DNA from: Sodalis sp. CWE
Lineage (GTDB): Bacteria; Pseudomonadota; Gammaproteobacteria; Enterobacterales; Enterobacteriaceae
Direction: 5' to 3'
Assembly (NCBI RefSeq): GCF_019646055.1
Contig: NZ_JAESFE010000001.1
Coordinates: 186,001-250,000, forward strand
Length of the DNA: 64,000 nucleotides
This document shows positions 9,528 through 20,010 of the stretch, one piece after another (the stretch's first letter is position 1; the number at the start of each line of letters is the position of its first letter). The notes beneath the pieces were generated by a model that saw only the letters and a list, made by a program, of their open reading frames with translations, was not told the DNA's origin and did not search any database. A program made the translations under genes and the position numbers.

Positions 9528-10403
9528 CTACGTTACATTTCTGTTTTGTTGGAAATCGAGACCAAAACGATATAGAATACTTTTTTTTATTCCATAAATC
9601 TGTGAAGCTAACATTACAGCCTTTTTTAAAGATAATTCAGATAAAAGTAATAAAAAAGTCTGTTTTGCCCCATTAGGAAGAGAATTTTTTTGTATTTGAT
9701 GTCCTTCGACAAGAATCACTATCTCTCCTCGTTGTTGCCACTTATCTTGTTTTACCCAGTTTAAAATTTCATAAATAGGTGCACCATGAATTATCTCCCA
9801 AATTTTAGTTAACTCTCTTGCCAACACTACATAGCGTAGAGATCCCCAAACAACTTTCATATCGTTAAGAGTTTTTAGTAACCTATGATTTGACTCGTAA
9901 AAAATCATGGTACGTGTTTGTTCTTTTAACGCGGATAACATAGCGAGTCTTGCTTTCTTCCTTACTGGTAGAAAACCCTCATAACAGAAACGATTAGATG
10001 GCAATCCAGAAGCGGATAGTGCAGCAATCGCTGCACAGGCACCTGGTAGCGGTACTACACGGATACTTGCCTCACGACATCGACGTACTAAACGATAACC
10101 TGGATCATTGATTATTGGTGTACCAGCATCCGAAACTAAAGCTATAGATTCCCCTTTTTTTAGTTTTTCTAATAAAAAACTGCTTCTTTGCTTTTCATTA
10201 TAATTATGTAATTCGAACATTCTTGTGGTTATAGAAAAACGTTGCAATAACAAAGCAGTATGTCGAGCATGTTCAACAGCAATTAAACTTACACTCTTTA
10301 GAATTAGTAAAGCTCTAAAAGTAATATCATTCAGATTCCCAATGGGAGTTGGCACTATATATAGTATCGATGAAGAAGCACTAGCTTGTTGAAACTGATT
10401 CAT
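9528..10403 (-). CDS. rsmI: 16S rRNA 2'-O-methyltransferase RsmI
   Basis: RsmI uses SAM to methylate the ribose 2'-OH of C1402 in 16S rRNA. The protein matches E. coli Rsm[78 protein letters not shown] and HGAP. I chose the ATG at 10401-10403, giving 291 residues against 286 in E. coli. An in-frame TTG upstream adds only unconserved residues. The strongly conserved AEDTR motif is VEHAR here (His45, Ala46), so activity may be altered. The E. coli neighbours lpoA, yraN and diaA are absent, but dolP follows on the other side, as expected from synteny. Confidence 0.93.
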   Translation of the reverse strand: MNQFQQASASSSILYIVPTPIGNLNDITFRALLILKSVSLIAVEHARHTALLLQRFSITTRMFELHNYNEKQRSSFLLEKLKKGESIALVSDAGTPIINDPGYRLVRRCREASIRVVPLPGACAAIAALSASGLPSNRFCYEGFLPVRKKARLAMLSALKEQTRTMIFYESNHRLLKTLNDMKVVWGSLRYVVLARELTKIWEIIHGAPIYEILNWVKQDKWQQRGEIVILVEGHQIQKNSLPNGAKQTFLLLLSELSLKKAVMLASQIYGIKKSILYRFGLDFQQNRNVT

Positions 10404-11018
10404 TTTTATTAAGACGCTTAGATAAATTAAAAATATCAATAAAAAACATTTTTTAAACTTTTTAGTTCAAACTTTTTCCTTTTAAAGGAATTCATCTATC
10501 CTTTTAAAGGAAAAACCAAGCTCTACTTTTTTTAAAAAATACCCCTACCAAAAGTAGCATACAGCATAATCGGTTAAATTGTATTAAGACAATACTAAAA
10601 ATGATTTTAATAATCAATTTGTTTGAAAAAATAAGTTTATATTGATACACTAAAAATTAGTTAACAAAGTTAAGTCTTTTAAAGAAGAACAATTGATAGT
10701 CAGATTTGTGTTAAAGACGTGTGAAATTTAGAATAAATAAAGATAAATAAAAGATGAACATTTAACTGTAAACTTTGTAAAAAGATTTTTTAATTTTTAA
10801 AAATTAAAATTATTCATTTTGATTTAAATGAATTTTGGTTCATTGCTTTTTTTTGTTATAAGTCTCTAAAAACGAAGTTGTTTCCTAAAACATCTGTGGT
10901 GTTTCTAATAAGCAACATAAAGAAAAACTTTTCATAAAAGAGTTCTTTTTTTCTTGTCAAAGACAAAATGTCTATTTTTTATTCATTTAATGAATAGTCT
11001 GATATTATAGAGTTTGTA
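10404..11018. other. Gene-free spacer between rsmI and dolP with paired palindromes
   Basis: This spacer of about 615 bases between the divergent rsmI and dolP genes lies where E. coli has lpoA, yraN and diaA. I see no coding remnant. Two similar palindromes stand close together at 10476-10490 and 10499-10511. The sequence before dolP holds several T-rich stretches, but I cannot pick a promoter with confidence. Confidence 0.45.
10476..10511. repeat. Tandem pair of TTCCTTTTAAAGGAA palindromes
   Basis: TTCCTTTTAAAGGAA (10476-10490) is a perfect inverted repeat with a one-base centre. A 13-base copy of its core, TCCTTTTAAAGGA, follows at 10499-10511. The repeats start 75-100 bases upstream of the rsmI start codon, on the reverse-strand promoter side. 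They could be operator-like sites or decayed hairpins. Confidence 0.5.
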
Positions 11019-11696
11019 ATGTTTTTTGCAAGTTACCTGTATAATTTCATTAAAAATCGACTAATTTCATTTCGATTAAGGTCACTAAATATCCAGTCGA
11101 AAATACATTCATCGCCGTTTGTATTATTGATATTTGGACTTTTACTAAGTGTTAATTTAATGTTGCAAGGATGTACAAGCGCGATAGTAGCTGGGGCTGC
11201 TGCAGTCGCTGCTAAGACTATTACTGATCCACGCACTGCTGGAACACAACTTGATGACACTACTCTTAAAATAAGAATTAAATACGCGTTAGACAAAGAT
11301 CAACAGTTAAAAGAAAAAGCACATATTATAAATAATGTTTATTATGGAAAGGTTCTATTGCTCGGCCAAGCACCAACCAATAGTCTTATTGAAAAAGCTA
11401 ACAAAATTGTAAGAAACGTTGTTGGTGTAACTGAAATATATAATGAAATTCGTCAAGAGAGTCCTATAAAACTTAATGATACACTTGTGGATATTTGGAT
11501 TACTATTCAAATTTATTCAGAAATATTCTTCAATAAAGCTGTTAAACTGTCTGATATAAAAGTAATCACTGAAAACAGAGAGGTCTTCTTACTAGGAATT
11601 GTGACTTGCTTTGAAGGAAAAACTGCAGCAAAAGTAGCTAGTAAAGTAAAAGGAGTAAAACATGTCACTACCGCTTTTATTTATTCACCAACATAA
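11019..11696 (+). CDS. dolP: Outer-membrane lipoprotein DolP (YraP), dual BON domain
   Basis: DolP is an outer-membrane lipoprotein that binds anionic phospholipid, concentrates at division sites and supports BAM function and envelope integrity. After a lipobox LMLQGC (Cys52) come two BON domains: the first from about GTQLDDTTLKIRIKYAL to EIYNEIRQ, the second from about DIWITIQIYSEIF to VKGVKHVTTAF. Order and sequence match E. coli DolP. Residues before about 32 form an unusual N-terminal extension compared with the short E. coli signal peptide, so the true start may be internal and non-ATG. The total of 225 residues compares with 191. A hairpin terminator follows the stop. Confidence 0.88.
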   Translation: MFFASYLYNFIKNRLISFRLRSLNIQSKIHSSPFVLLIFGLLLSVNLMLQGCTSAIVAGAAAVAAKTITDPRTAGTQLDDTTLKIRIKYALDKDQQLKEKAHIINNVYYGKVLLLGQAPTNSLIEKANKIVRNVVGVTEIYNEIRQESPIKLNDTLVDIWITIQIYSEIFFNKAVKLSDIKVITENREVFLLGIVTCFEGKTAAKVASKVKGVKHVTTAFIYSPT

Positions 11697-12350
11697 TATA
11701 ACTTTTCGTATCTTTCTTCTGACAGAAGAAAGTTTGTCTAATTCTTTATCATAGAACAGCTAATCAAACGAGTTCCTCGTTTTAAGAAATTTAAAGAAGT
11801 GTGTCCTAATATTGAGCATAATGCTTAAACAAGAAAAAGACATTTCAACTGAGTTCATTTAAACAAGTTTTACGCGACTACTTCAACTGAAGTAAAAGTT
11901 TTCTAATAAAAATGACCTCCCAAATGTTTTGAAATACAATTTATTTAAAACAGAAACTCTGTACTTATTTTTATTATAGAATTTTAGGTTGCTTTATTCG
12001 TTACGTGATATAGAAACTAAAAACTAAAATAATTTTTTAGTAATTCATTAAGATTTACAACTCAGCTAGATTTACTCCTATAGCATAAAGAATATTGCGA
12101 AAAGTTGTTTTGGATCTCTTTTTCTAAACTTTTGCTAGTGTTTTATTTTAAAATCAATTTTATTAATTTTTAATTAAAAATAATAATCATCTTAGAGTAA
12201 GTATTAAACATCCTAATGAGCTTTACTAATTAATAATTATAGTGAAAATATTTAATTGAACTAATTATTTTTGAATTAACTATATTCTTTTCTTAGTAAA
12301 AGAACCTCAATTCTATTAAGCTTCACTTGTACCTGTATAGGTTTTCGACA
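11697..12350. other. Gene-free spacer between convergent dolP and rpsI
   Basis: About 650 AT-rich bases separate the 3' ends of dolP and rpsI. Apart from the dolP hairpin and a short ACCT/AGGT stem near 12330 downstream of rpsI, I see no gene, RNA or long repeat. E. coli has many genes between these loci, so a deletion or rearrangement joint probably lies here. Confidence 0.45.
11712..11732 (+). terminator. Hairpin terminator downstream of dolP
   Basis: A near-perfect inverted repeat lies 16 bases after the dolP stop: CTTTCTTC and GAAGAAAG arms around TGACA, extendable by two more pairs. It is followed by TTTGTCTAATTCTTT. The stem is A/T-rich but long enough to act as an intrinsic terminator. 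Confidence 0.5.
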
Positions 12351-12743
12351 TTAACGTTTAGAAAATTGCGGCCGACAACGCGCTTTACGAAAACCTATTT
12401 TTTTACGTTCAACTTGACGAGCATCACGAGTGACAAATCCAGCTCTGCGAAGATTGATGCGCAAAGTTTCATCATACTTTATCAATGCACGAGCAATTCC
12501 ATGCCGAATTGCTTCAGCTTGACCAGATATACCACCACCTTTAACAGTAATATATAAATCTAATTTTCCTGTCATATTAGTTAAATTCAACGGTTGATAA
12601 AGTACCATTCGAGCCATTTCTCGATCGAAATATTGGTTTAAGCTTTTCTGATTTATAAAAATCTTACCGGTTCCTATTTTGATAAAAACTCGGGCAGAAG
12701 AACTTTTACGACGACCAGTAGCATAGTATTGATTTTCAATCAT
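12351..12743 (-). CDS. rpsI: 30S ribosomal protein S9
   Basis: S9 is a 30S head protein whose basic C-terminal tail reaches the P-site tRNA. The 130-residue protein matches E. coli S9 in length and sequence: [20 protein letters not shown] near the start, [19 protein letters not shown] in the middle and [13 protein letters not shown] at the end, retaining the terminal SKR that contacts tRNA. Its ATG overlaps the rplM stop by four bases (ATGA), so translation is probably coupled to L13. The usual enterobacterial spacer of several bases with its own ribosome-binding site is lost. Confidence 0.97.
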   Translation of the reverse strand: MIENQYYATGRRKSSSARVFIKIGTGKIFINQKSLNQYFDREMARMVLYQPLNLTNMTGKLDLYITVKGGGISGQAEAIRHGIARALIKYDETLRINLRRAGFVTRDARQVERKKIGFRKARCRPQFSKR

Positions 12744-13186
12744 TTATAATCTCGACTAACTAAATTTAATACTTGTGGCTTTTGTGCTGCATGGTTATGT
12801 TTCGTTCCTACATAAACTTTAAGTTTTCGAAATATAGAACGACCCAAAGGTCCTTTTGGTAACATACCTCTCACTGCGATTTCGATCACTCGCTCAGGAT
12901 GGCGAGAAATCATGTCTGAAAGAGTTGTTCTTTTAATACCGCCAACATATCCAGTATGGCGATAATATATTTTACTATTTATTTTATTCCCAGTAACAGA
13001 TATTTTTTCTGCGTTTACAACAATAAGATAATCCCCAACATCCAAATGTGGGGCATATTCTGCCTTATGTTTTCCACGAAGGATATGAGCTAATTGGGTA
13101 GCAAAACGACCAAGAATTTTGTTTTCAGCATCAACAACATACCAGTTACGCTGTGTTAGCTTTATTTTTGTTGAGAACTTTTTCAT
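12740..13186 (-). CDS. rplM: 50S ribosomal protein L13
   Basis: L13 is an early-assembly 50S protein. The sequence follows E. coli L13 ([74 protein letters not shown]). It is 148 residues against 142 because the C-terminus runs on as NLVSRDYK into the start of rpsI. The start codon is an ATG at 13184-13186 without a strong ribosome-binding site. It is transcribed as rplM-rpsI, the conserved ribosomal operon, toward dolP. Confidence 0.97.
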   Translation of the reverse strand: MKKFSTKIKLTQRNWYVVDAENKILGRFATQLAHILRGKHKAEYAPHLDVGDYLIVVNAEKISVTGNKINSKIYYRHTGYVGGIKRTTLSDMISRHPERVIEIAVRGMLPKGPLGRSIFRKLKVYVGTKHNHAAQKPQVLNLVSRDYK

Positions 13187-14886
13187 TTAAAAAAAATGAT
13201 TAATATAATAATTTTAGTTTCTAGAATGAAGTTGAATCCAGCAGATAAAATTATTTTAAATAAAATCCAGATTCTTTAATAATTTCAGTATAAAACTAAT
13301 CTTCAATTTTTTACTTTAAGTTTAAGTTTTTTCAAAAAATTCTCTCAGAGAACTCCCTTAACTATAATAGTTTTTTTGAAAAAAATCAATCTATCTTTAC
13401 AACTAAAAATTTTGCTTTATCCTAAGTAAGATTTTATTTAAATGCTATAAAGCTATTAAAAATAGATAAATAACTTTTTTCTTATAAAGGAAAAACTACG
13501 AGGCATGTTCTAATACTAGAAATTTATGCTTGGATAGTCTAAAGCAATTCAGATATTTTCTAGAAAATTAACTAAAATAGAATAAATAAAATTCATGATT
13601 ATCTAACTGTAGATTTTACGATATTATCCTTTAATAAAAGACACCTCTTAAATTTTAAGAGAGAAGGCTAGTTTTAGTTTGTCCCACCAGTTTAGAGTTT
13701 AAGTAATTTTTTAGATCTAAACTACCCTAATATAGCTAGTTTTAGCTGATTGTTTAAAACAAAGAATTAAGCCAATTTTTTATTGGAAATGATGCTTATA
13801 GTAAATGAAATTTATGTAAATTTATTACAGTAGCTTCGTTATTTGAACGTAAAGAGAAATTGATCATACAAAAATTAGGTTTTATTCTTTCTTAAAATAT
13901 TTAAACACTAGTTCAAATTTATCGTTGATAACGACATTTGCTATACTTAATACATATGAAAATTAGATAAATTTAAAATTTTTTAAAAAATTTTAAATAA
14001 GAAAAACGATCCTGTTTTTGGATAAAAAAGTGTTACTATTTTAATGATTGCTGTTGAATTAAAGTATTAACCGATACTAGATAGTATCAAAAAAAAAGAA
14101 AACTCATTAAATAGATGACTAATATTTAATTGAAAACTAAAAAAAATAATCTCTATTAAATTTTAATTTATTTGGGATATAGTCTTCTCATTTTAAATTT
14201 TATGTTCATAATTTAACACAAAACGTAATCAAATTTTTTAATGCTTATTGATCAGCGAAAGTATCATATTTTTTCATTTTAACTTTCTTCTTTTTATTTT
14301 TTAGAGCAGAAAAGAATTTAATGTAAGCGCTTTCTTAAGTTAAGAAAGTTCTCCCTTAAGTCCATGGTGTTTAATAAACTAAATATGGCCATCTTAAGAG
14401 GATCAACATAGCTATTTCTTTTAATAAAGAACTCAAGCTTTATTAAATAAATAATGACCTAAAAAATTTTTCTTTTTACTTATCGCTTTGATAAAAAATT
14501 AAAAAATTCTTTAATACTTGATTATTAGTTTCTGTGAGAATATACATGCATATATATTGCTTATTTTACATTATCAGTGAATTTTAAGTTTCTTAAAAGA
14601 TCGTTAAAATACAGACAAATAAAATTGATATAACCAAATAAGAGAACTAAAAAAACACGGTAATCTTTATTTTTTCTTTTGTAGGAAGTTCGTTATTTAA
14701 TCACAATCAAACATAATGTAGTATACACTAATTTTTGATATCATGATTTATTGACAATTCGATACAAAAGAATTTAGTCAAAACTAATAAATTAGTTTTG
14801 TAGCGAATTATACAATATAAGGTTATTGTTTTCTATCTAAATTAGAAACCAACATGGTGATGGAAGATGCTTGAAAAAGTGAACCA
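13187..14886. other. Gene-free spacer where zapE and zapG are expected
   Basis: This is the largest empty stretch, 1.7 kb. In E. coli zapE (yhcM) and zapG (yhcB) lie between rplM and degQ. No frame here shows a recognisable remnant, only A/T-rich sequence. Structures seen are palindromes at 13645-13661 (CTCTTAAA arms), 14330-14348 (CTTTCTTAA arms) and 14779-14800 upstream of degQ. The rplM promoter on the reverse strand and the degQ promoter must also be here. Confidence 0.5.
14779..14800. promoter_or_regulatory. Perfect inverted repeat upstream of degQ
   Basis: CAAAACTAAT and ATTAGTTTTG are perfect ten-base arms around an AA centre, about 90 bases upstream of the degQ start codon. A TATACA hexamer follows at about 14810. 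It could be an operator or a leader hairpin; function is unknown. Confidence 0.4.
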
Positions 14887-16266
14887 ATGAATATTCTGAT
14901 GAAAACAATTGCACTATTTAGTACATTAATATTTAGTATTGGGATCAATCTAATTCCTTTTTCAATATCTCAAGCAAAAGTTGTAGATGAGATAACGGAA
15001 CAATGTATACCAAGCTTGGCTCCAATGTTATCTAAAGTTCTACCAGCAGTCGTAAGTGTTCATGTTGAAGGTTCTCAACTATTTCGACGTCCTCTAATAC
15101 CCAAAGAATTTAAATATTTTTTCGGACCAGACATTCCTGGCAACAATGGAGCTCGTCCTTTTGAAGGGTTAGGTTCTGGTGTTATTATTAATGCTGAAAA
15201 AGGCTATATTATTACTAACAATCATGTGGTGAATGGTGCAGACAAAATCAAAGTACAACTTAATGATGGCCGTGAATTTGATGCTAAGTTAGTTGGTCGA
15301 GATGAACAGACAGATTTAGCGCTTTTGAAACTTCCAGCACCAAAAAATCTTAGCGAAGTAACCATAGCAGATTCAGATACTTTGAAGGTTGGTGATTTTG
15401 CCGTTGCAGTAGGTAATCCATTTGGCTTAGGACAAACAGCAACTTCTGGCATCATTTCTGCTTTAGGAAGAAGTGGTCTTAATTTAGAGGGTCTAGAAAA
15501 TTTTATTCAGACTGATGCATCCATAAATCGTGGAAATTCAGGAGGTGCGCTTGTCAATCTCAATGGTAAGTTAATTGGTATCAATACTGCTATCCTTGCA
15601 CCAGGAGGTGGAAATATTGGAATCGGATTTGCCATTCCAAGTAACATTGTCAAGAGTTTGAGCCAACAGTTAATTGAATATGGTGAAGTTAAACGTGGTC
15701 AATTAGGAATTAAAGGCACTGAGTTAACTGCTGATATTGCTAAAGCTTTTAATATTGACGCGCAACGTGGCGCCTTTGTTAGTGAAGTGCTACCAAATTC
15801 CGCTGCTTATAAAGCTGGTATCAAAGCTGGCGATATTATTGTTTCAATAGAAGGAAAAAGCATTCAAAGTTTTGCTGAATTACGAGTTAAAGTTGGAACA
15901 ACTATACCTGGAAAAACTATCAAACTAGGTCTATTACGCAACGGTAAGGCTAAAACAGTTTCGGTAATTTTAGATGATGGCGCTTTTGCTATTACTAGCG
16001 AAGAAATTCTTACTCCAGCTTTGCAAGGAGCTACTCTTAGTAACGGAAGATTAAAAGACGGAACCAAAGGCGTTCAAGTAGAGGAAGTGTTAAAAGATTC
16101 TTCTGCTGCTGCAATTGGTTTACAAAAAGGCGACATGATTATCGGCTTAAATCGCGAGCGAGTACAAAACGTTGTACAATTACGAAAAGTACTAGAAACT
16201 AAACCGGCAGTTATGGCGCTCAATATAATTCGTGGTAATACAAGTATCTTTTTATTACTACGATAG
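14887..16266 (+). CDS. degQ: Periplasmic serine endoprotease DegQ
   Basis: DegQ is a periplasmic HtrA-family chaperone-protease that degrades misfolded envelope proteins. After a signal peptide (ISQA / KVVDE near residue 30) comes the trypsin-like domain with triad His113 (NNHVV), Asp143 (TDLALL) and Ser218 (GNSGGAL), then two PDZ domains from about 270 and 380. The short loop around residues 64-90 and overall similarity fit DegQ rather than DegP, as does its position near rplM. Translation could instead start at Met5 (14899), which aligns better with the E. coli signal peptide. degS, the next gene in E. coli, is absent. DegQ may be the only HtrA protease. Confidence 0.93.
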   Translation: MNILMKTIALFSTLIFSIGINLIPFSISQAKVVDEITEQCIPSLAPMLSKVLPAVVSVHVEGSQLFRRPLIPKEFKYFFGPDIPGNNGARPFEGLGSGVIINAEKGYIITNNHVVNGADKIKVQLNDGREFDAKLVGRDEQTDLALLKLPAPKNLSEVTIADSDTLKVGDFAVAVGNPFGLGQTATSGIISALGRSGLNLEGLENFIQTDASINRGNSGGALVNLNGKLIGINTAILAPGGGNIGIGFAIPSNIVKSLSQQLIEYGEVKRGQLGIKGTELTADIAKAFNIDAQRGAFVSEVLPNSAAYKAGIKAGDIIVSIEGKSIQSFAELRVKVGTTIPGKTIKLGLLRNGKAKTVSVILDDGAFAITSEEILTPALQGATLSNGRLKDGTKGVQVEEVLKDSSAAAIGLQKGDMIIGLNRERVQNVVQLRKVLETKPAVMALNIIRGNTSIFLLLR

Positions 16267-16286
16267 ACTTTTTCCAAACTAAAGAA

Positions 16287-16305
16287 AAACTCTTAAAAAG
16301 AGTTT
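16287..16305 (+). terminator. Hairpin terminator downstream of degQ
   Basis: Perfect eight-base arms AAACTCTT and AAGAGTTT flank an AAA loop 20 bases after the degQ stop, followed by AATTGTATC. degQ and murA are convergent, so the element may serve both directions, because the A-rich flank on the left reads as T-rich on the reverse strand. Confidence 0.45.
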
Positions 16306-16387
16306 AATTGTATCAAGAATCGTATCTTTTAATTTAAGAAATTAAAGGTAATACCTGGTTTTTTTCAAAAAAATAGTTTACTTGTCA

Positions 16388-17954
<1,567 letters not shown>

Positions 17955-18195
17955 TTTAATAAAATTCCTGTAATAAAGATTAATTTATTACATCTGAAAT
18001 AAATTTTTTCTCTAGAAAAAAATATTCACCGTAATGTTTTTTTTGAAGAGATAAAAAAAGACCATCCATTTGCTAAATATAAGTAAAAATTCAACCAATG
18101 AATAAAGTTTCGCTAAACAACGGTATGATATTTAAAAAGTAATCTTATCCAAAATACTAATACCATTTTCGTTATAAGAACAAAAAACGTGACGT

Positions 18196-18540
18196 CTACC
18201 TCAGAGTAGAAACTTTCTTTAAAGAAAGGTTATCTGTACACTTAATTTGTCGAAAAGGTAAAACCATCTGTAGTTTATATAACAATACAAGCGTATACAA
18301 TTTATCAGTTATTCCTATAAGCGCAAGCGTTCTACCATGTAGCCGTTGATGATGGTAAAAATGCAGCATAAGCGCCATTCCTGCAGAATCAATATGATTT
18401 AGATTGGAAACATCTAAAAAATAAATATTCCTTAGTAAGGAAAGACGTTTTCTCCAAAGAGATAATAATGTATCTCGACCTAGTTCTCCTTGTAGGACTA
18501 ATGTTTTTTCTTTTGTATACCAACTCAATTTTTCGCTCAT
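18196..18540 (-). CDS. mlaB: STAS-domain subunit MlaB of the phospholipid ABC transporter
   Basis: MlaB is the cytoplasmic STAS protein that stabilises the MlaF ATPase in the inner-membrane MlaFEDB complex. The sequence matches E. coli MlaB: MSEKLSWYTKEKTLVLQGEL, FLDVSNLNHIDSAGMALMLH, ALIGITDKLYTLVLLY. The Ser in IDSAG lies at the position of the functionally important MlaB threonine or serine. It is 114 residues against 97. The extra C-terminal 17 or so residues are encoded by a palindrome (18211-18231) that looks like a terminator now inside the frame. It overlaps mlaC by one base (TAATG). Confidence 0.88.
   Translation of the reverse strand: MSEKLSWYTKEKTLVLQGELGRDTLLSLWRKRLSLLRNIYFLDVSNLNHIDSAGMALMLHFYHHQRLHGRTLALIGITDKLYTLVLLYKLQMVLPFRQIKCTDNLSLKKVSTLR
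18211..18231. repeat. Palindrome inside the mlaB 3' end
   Basis: CTTTCTTT and AAAGAAAG arms with flanking AA/TT pairs form a hairpin within the last codons of mlaB. It resembles the TTCTT/AAGAA palindromes seen in several spacers of this window. The simplest reading is that the mlaB stop was lost and translation now extends into a former terminator. Confidence 0.45.
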
Positions 18541-19178
18541 TATGTCGATAATCCATCAGTCATTGTTGCTATTCTAGCGGTGGAATTTTGTAATTGTTCA
18601 ATTAATCCATTAATACCTTTGTTATGCAACAGGGAAGTCCATTCGTGCTGTTTTGTTTTAATTATGCTAGCTCCATTAATAGCTATATCAAGAATTTGCC
18701 AATTACCGGAAATATTATTTTTATGCCACTGAAAATCAAAATAAATTGGCATATGATATTCTTTTTCAAAAACCGACATACGAATGATTACGGTTTTAGC
18801 TCCAGCGTTGAGAGGTTTTTCTGACTCTATTTGATAAATCTGATTATCGTAAAGGGCCAATGCTTGTCCATAAACTTGTTCTAAATAATCCTGGAACAAT
18901 TTAAAATAAATGTGTTTCTGTTTTGGAGTAGCTTCTTTATAATAATGTCCTAAAACTAATGCACCAGCATATTTTATATGCATATAAGGAAATAGCTCTT
19001 CTCGTACAATAACACGTAGGTAATTAGAATTTTTATGAACTTCCTCTTTTTCTGCTTTTAAACGAGTGAAAGTTCTATCAATAACATCATTCATTAAACA
19101 GTAAGGATTATTAAGATCAGTAGATTGCGCTATTAATGTAATCGTTAGAAGTACCGGTATCAATATTTTTTTTAACAT
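18540..19178 (-). CDS. mlaC: Periplasmic phospholipid-binding protein MlaC
   Basis: MlaC carries phospholipid through the periplasm between the outer-membrane MlaA-porin complex and MlaFEDB. The 212-residue protein (211 in E. coli) has a signal peptide (MLKKILIPVLLTITLIAQS), then FRELFPYMHIKYAGALVLGH-type family sequence, YLEQVYGQALALYDNQIYQI, NWQILDIAINGASIIKTKQ and LLHNKGINGLIEQL. These place the lipid-pocket strands correctly. It is followed by mlaB with a one-base overlap. A 341-base non-coding gap separates it from mlaD, unlike the tight E. coli operon. mlaA is not in the window. Confidence 0.9.
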   Translation of the reverse strand: MLKKILIPVLLTITLIAQSTDLNNPYCLMNDVIDRTFTRLKAEKEEVHKNSNYLRVIVREELFPYMHIKYAGALVLGHYYKEATPKQKHIYFKLFQDYLEQVYGQALALYDNQIYQIESEKPLNAGAKTVIIRMSVFEKEYHMPIYFDFQWHKNNISGNWQILDIAINGASIIKTKQHEWTSLLHNKGINGLIEQLQNSTARIATMTDGLST

Positions 19179-19519
19179 ACTTACCTCCTACAAGGATACC
19201 CTAAGTTTGTGCTATTAGCATAGGACCTCATTGATGCGCATCTTGCAGAATAAACAAATAAATTAAAGCATAAAACTAATATGAACATTACCAATATAAA
19301 TCAGTCACTACTTTTTTTTAAGCCAAGAAGTTTCTCTAGAATTTTATCAAAAAAAAGTAGAATACTAGTTGTATTAATTATTTAGTTTTGAATATTTCAA
19401 TCTTGAAAAACAACTATTTCATCTTCATAAAGAACATCAAACTGCTTTATTTGAAGCATATACCCAAAAATAAACTAATTAAGAACTATAATTTATTCCT
19501 TTATTACAGTAAGAATAAC
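19179..19519. other. Non-coding insertion between mlaD and mlaC
   Basis: In E. coli the mlaD stop and mlaC start are only some 20 bases apart; here 341 bases intervene. I see no open frame, gene remnant, flanking direct repeat or terminator with a clear T-run. Part may be the lost 3' tail of mlaD, but that accounts for only about 65 bases. Confidence 0.5.
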
Positions 19520-20005
19520 TTAAGGAATCCCTCCTAAGAGGGAGTTTTTATAGACAAATAGTCCAATAAGATCTTCTAACGCCATGGTTGATTTAGTATC
19601 ATGGATTACGCTACCATCCCCCAAAAAAGATTTACTAATTTTTGGATCATTGAATCCAATATTAAGTGCTAGATATTGTTCTCCCAAAAGCCCAGATGTT
19701 CGAATAGCTAGAGAGCTAGAATCAGGTATTTGATTATACGTTTTTTCAATTTCCATTGTAACTATCGGCATATAAGTCTCCGGATCAAGTGTAATGCTTG
19801 TAACTCGTCCAATTACAACGCCTCCAATCCTTACAGGAGAACGAACTTTGAGAACACCAACATTATTAAAAGAAGCAATAACCTGGTAGGTTGGTTTTTT
19901 ACAGAAAGAACGAATATTTATTACTTTTAAACAAAGAAAAATAACAGCGCAGAAGGTAATAATCATGAATATCCCAACCCATATTTCACTTCTTCTTGTT
20001 TGCAT
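19520..20005 (-). CDS. mlaD: MCE-domain subunit MlaD of the phospholipid transporter
   Basis: MlaD is anchored by one N-terminal helix and forms a hexameric MCE ring in the periplasm through which lipid passes. The sequence (MQTRRSEIWVGIFMIITFCA, then YQVIASFNNVGVLKVRSPVR, IGGVVIGRVTSITLDPETY, TSGLLGEQYLALNIGF, DTKSTMALEDLIG) matches E. coli MlaD through the MCE domain and pore helix. At 161 residues it lacks about 20 residues of the disordered C-terminal tail. It starts five bases after mlaE ends. The functional core appears intact. Confidence 0.92.
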   Translation of the reverse strand: MQTRRSEIWVGIFMIITFCAVIFLCLKVINIRSFCKKPTYQVIASFNNVGVLKVRSPVRIGGVVIGRVTSITLDPETYMPIVTMEIEKTYNQIPDSSSLAIRTSGLLGEQYLALNIGFNDPKISKSFLGDGSVIHDTKSTMALEDLIGLFVYKNSLLGGIP

Positions 20006-20010
20006 TGTGC

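Noticed and set aside
15222-15455. Reverse frame inside degQ, and similar frames inside rpoD, murA, mlaE, mlaF, mreB, lpxA, lpxD and bamA
   Set aside because: They are opposite-strand or shifted-frame shadows of well-conserved genes, without independent evidence.
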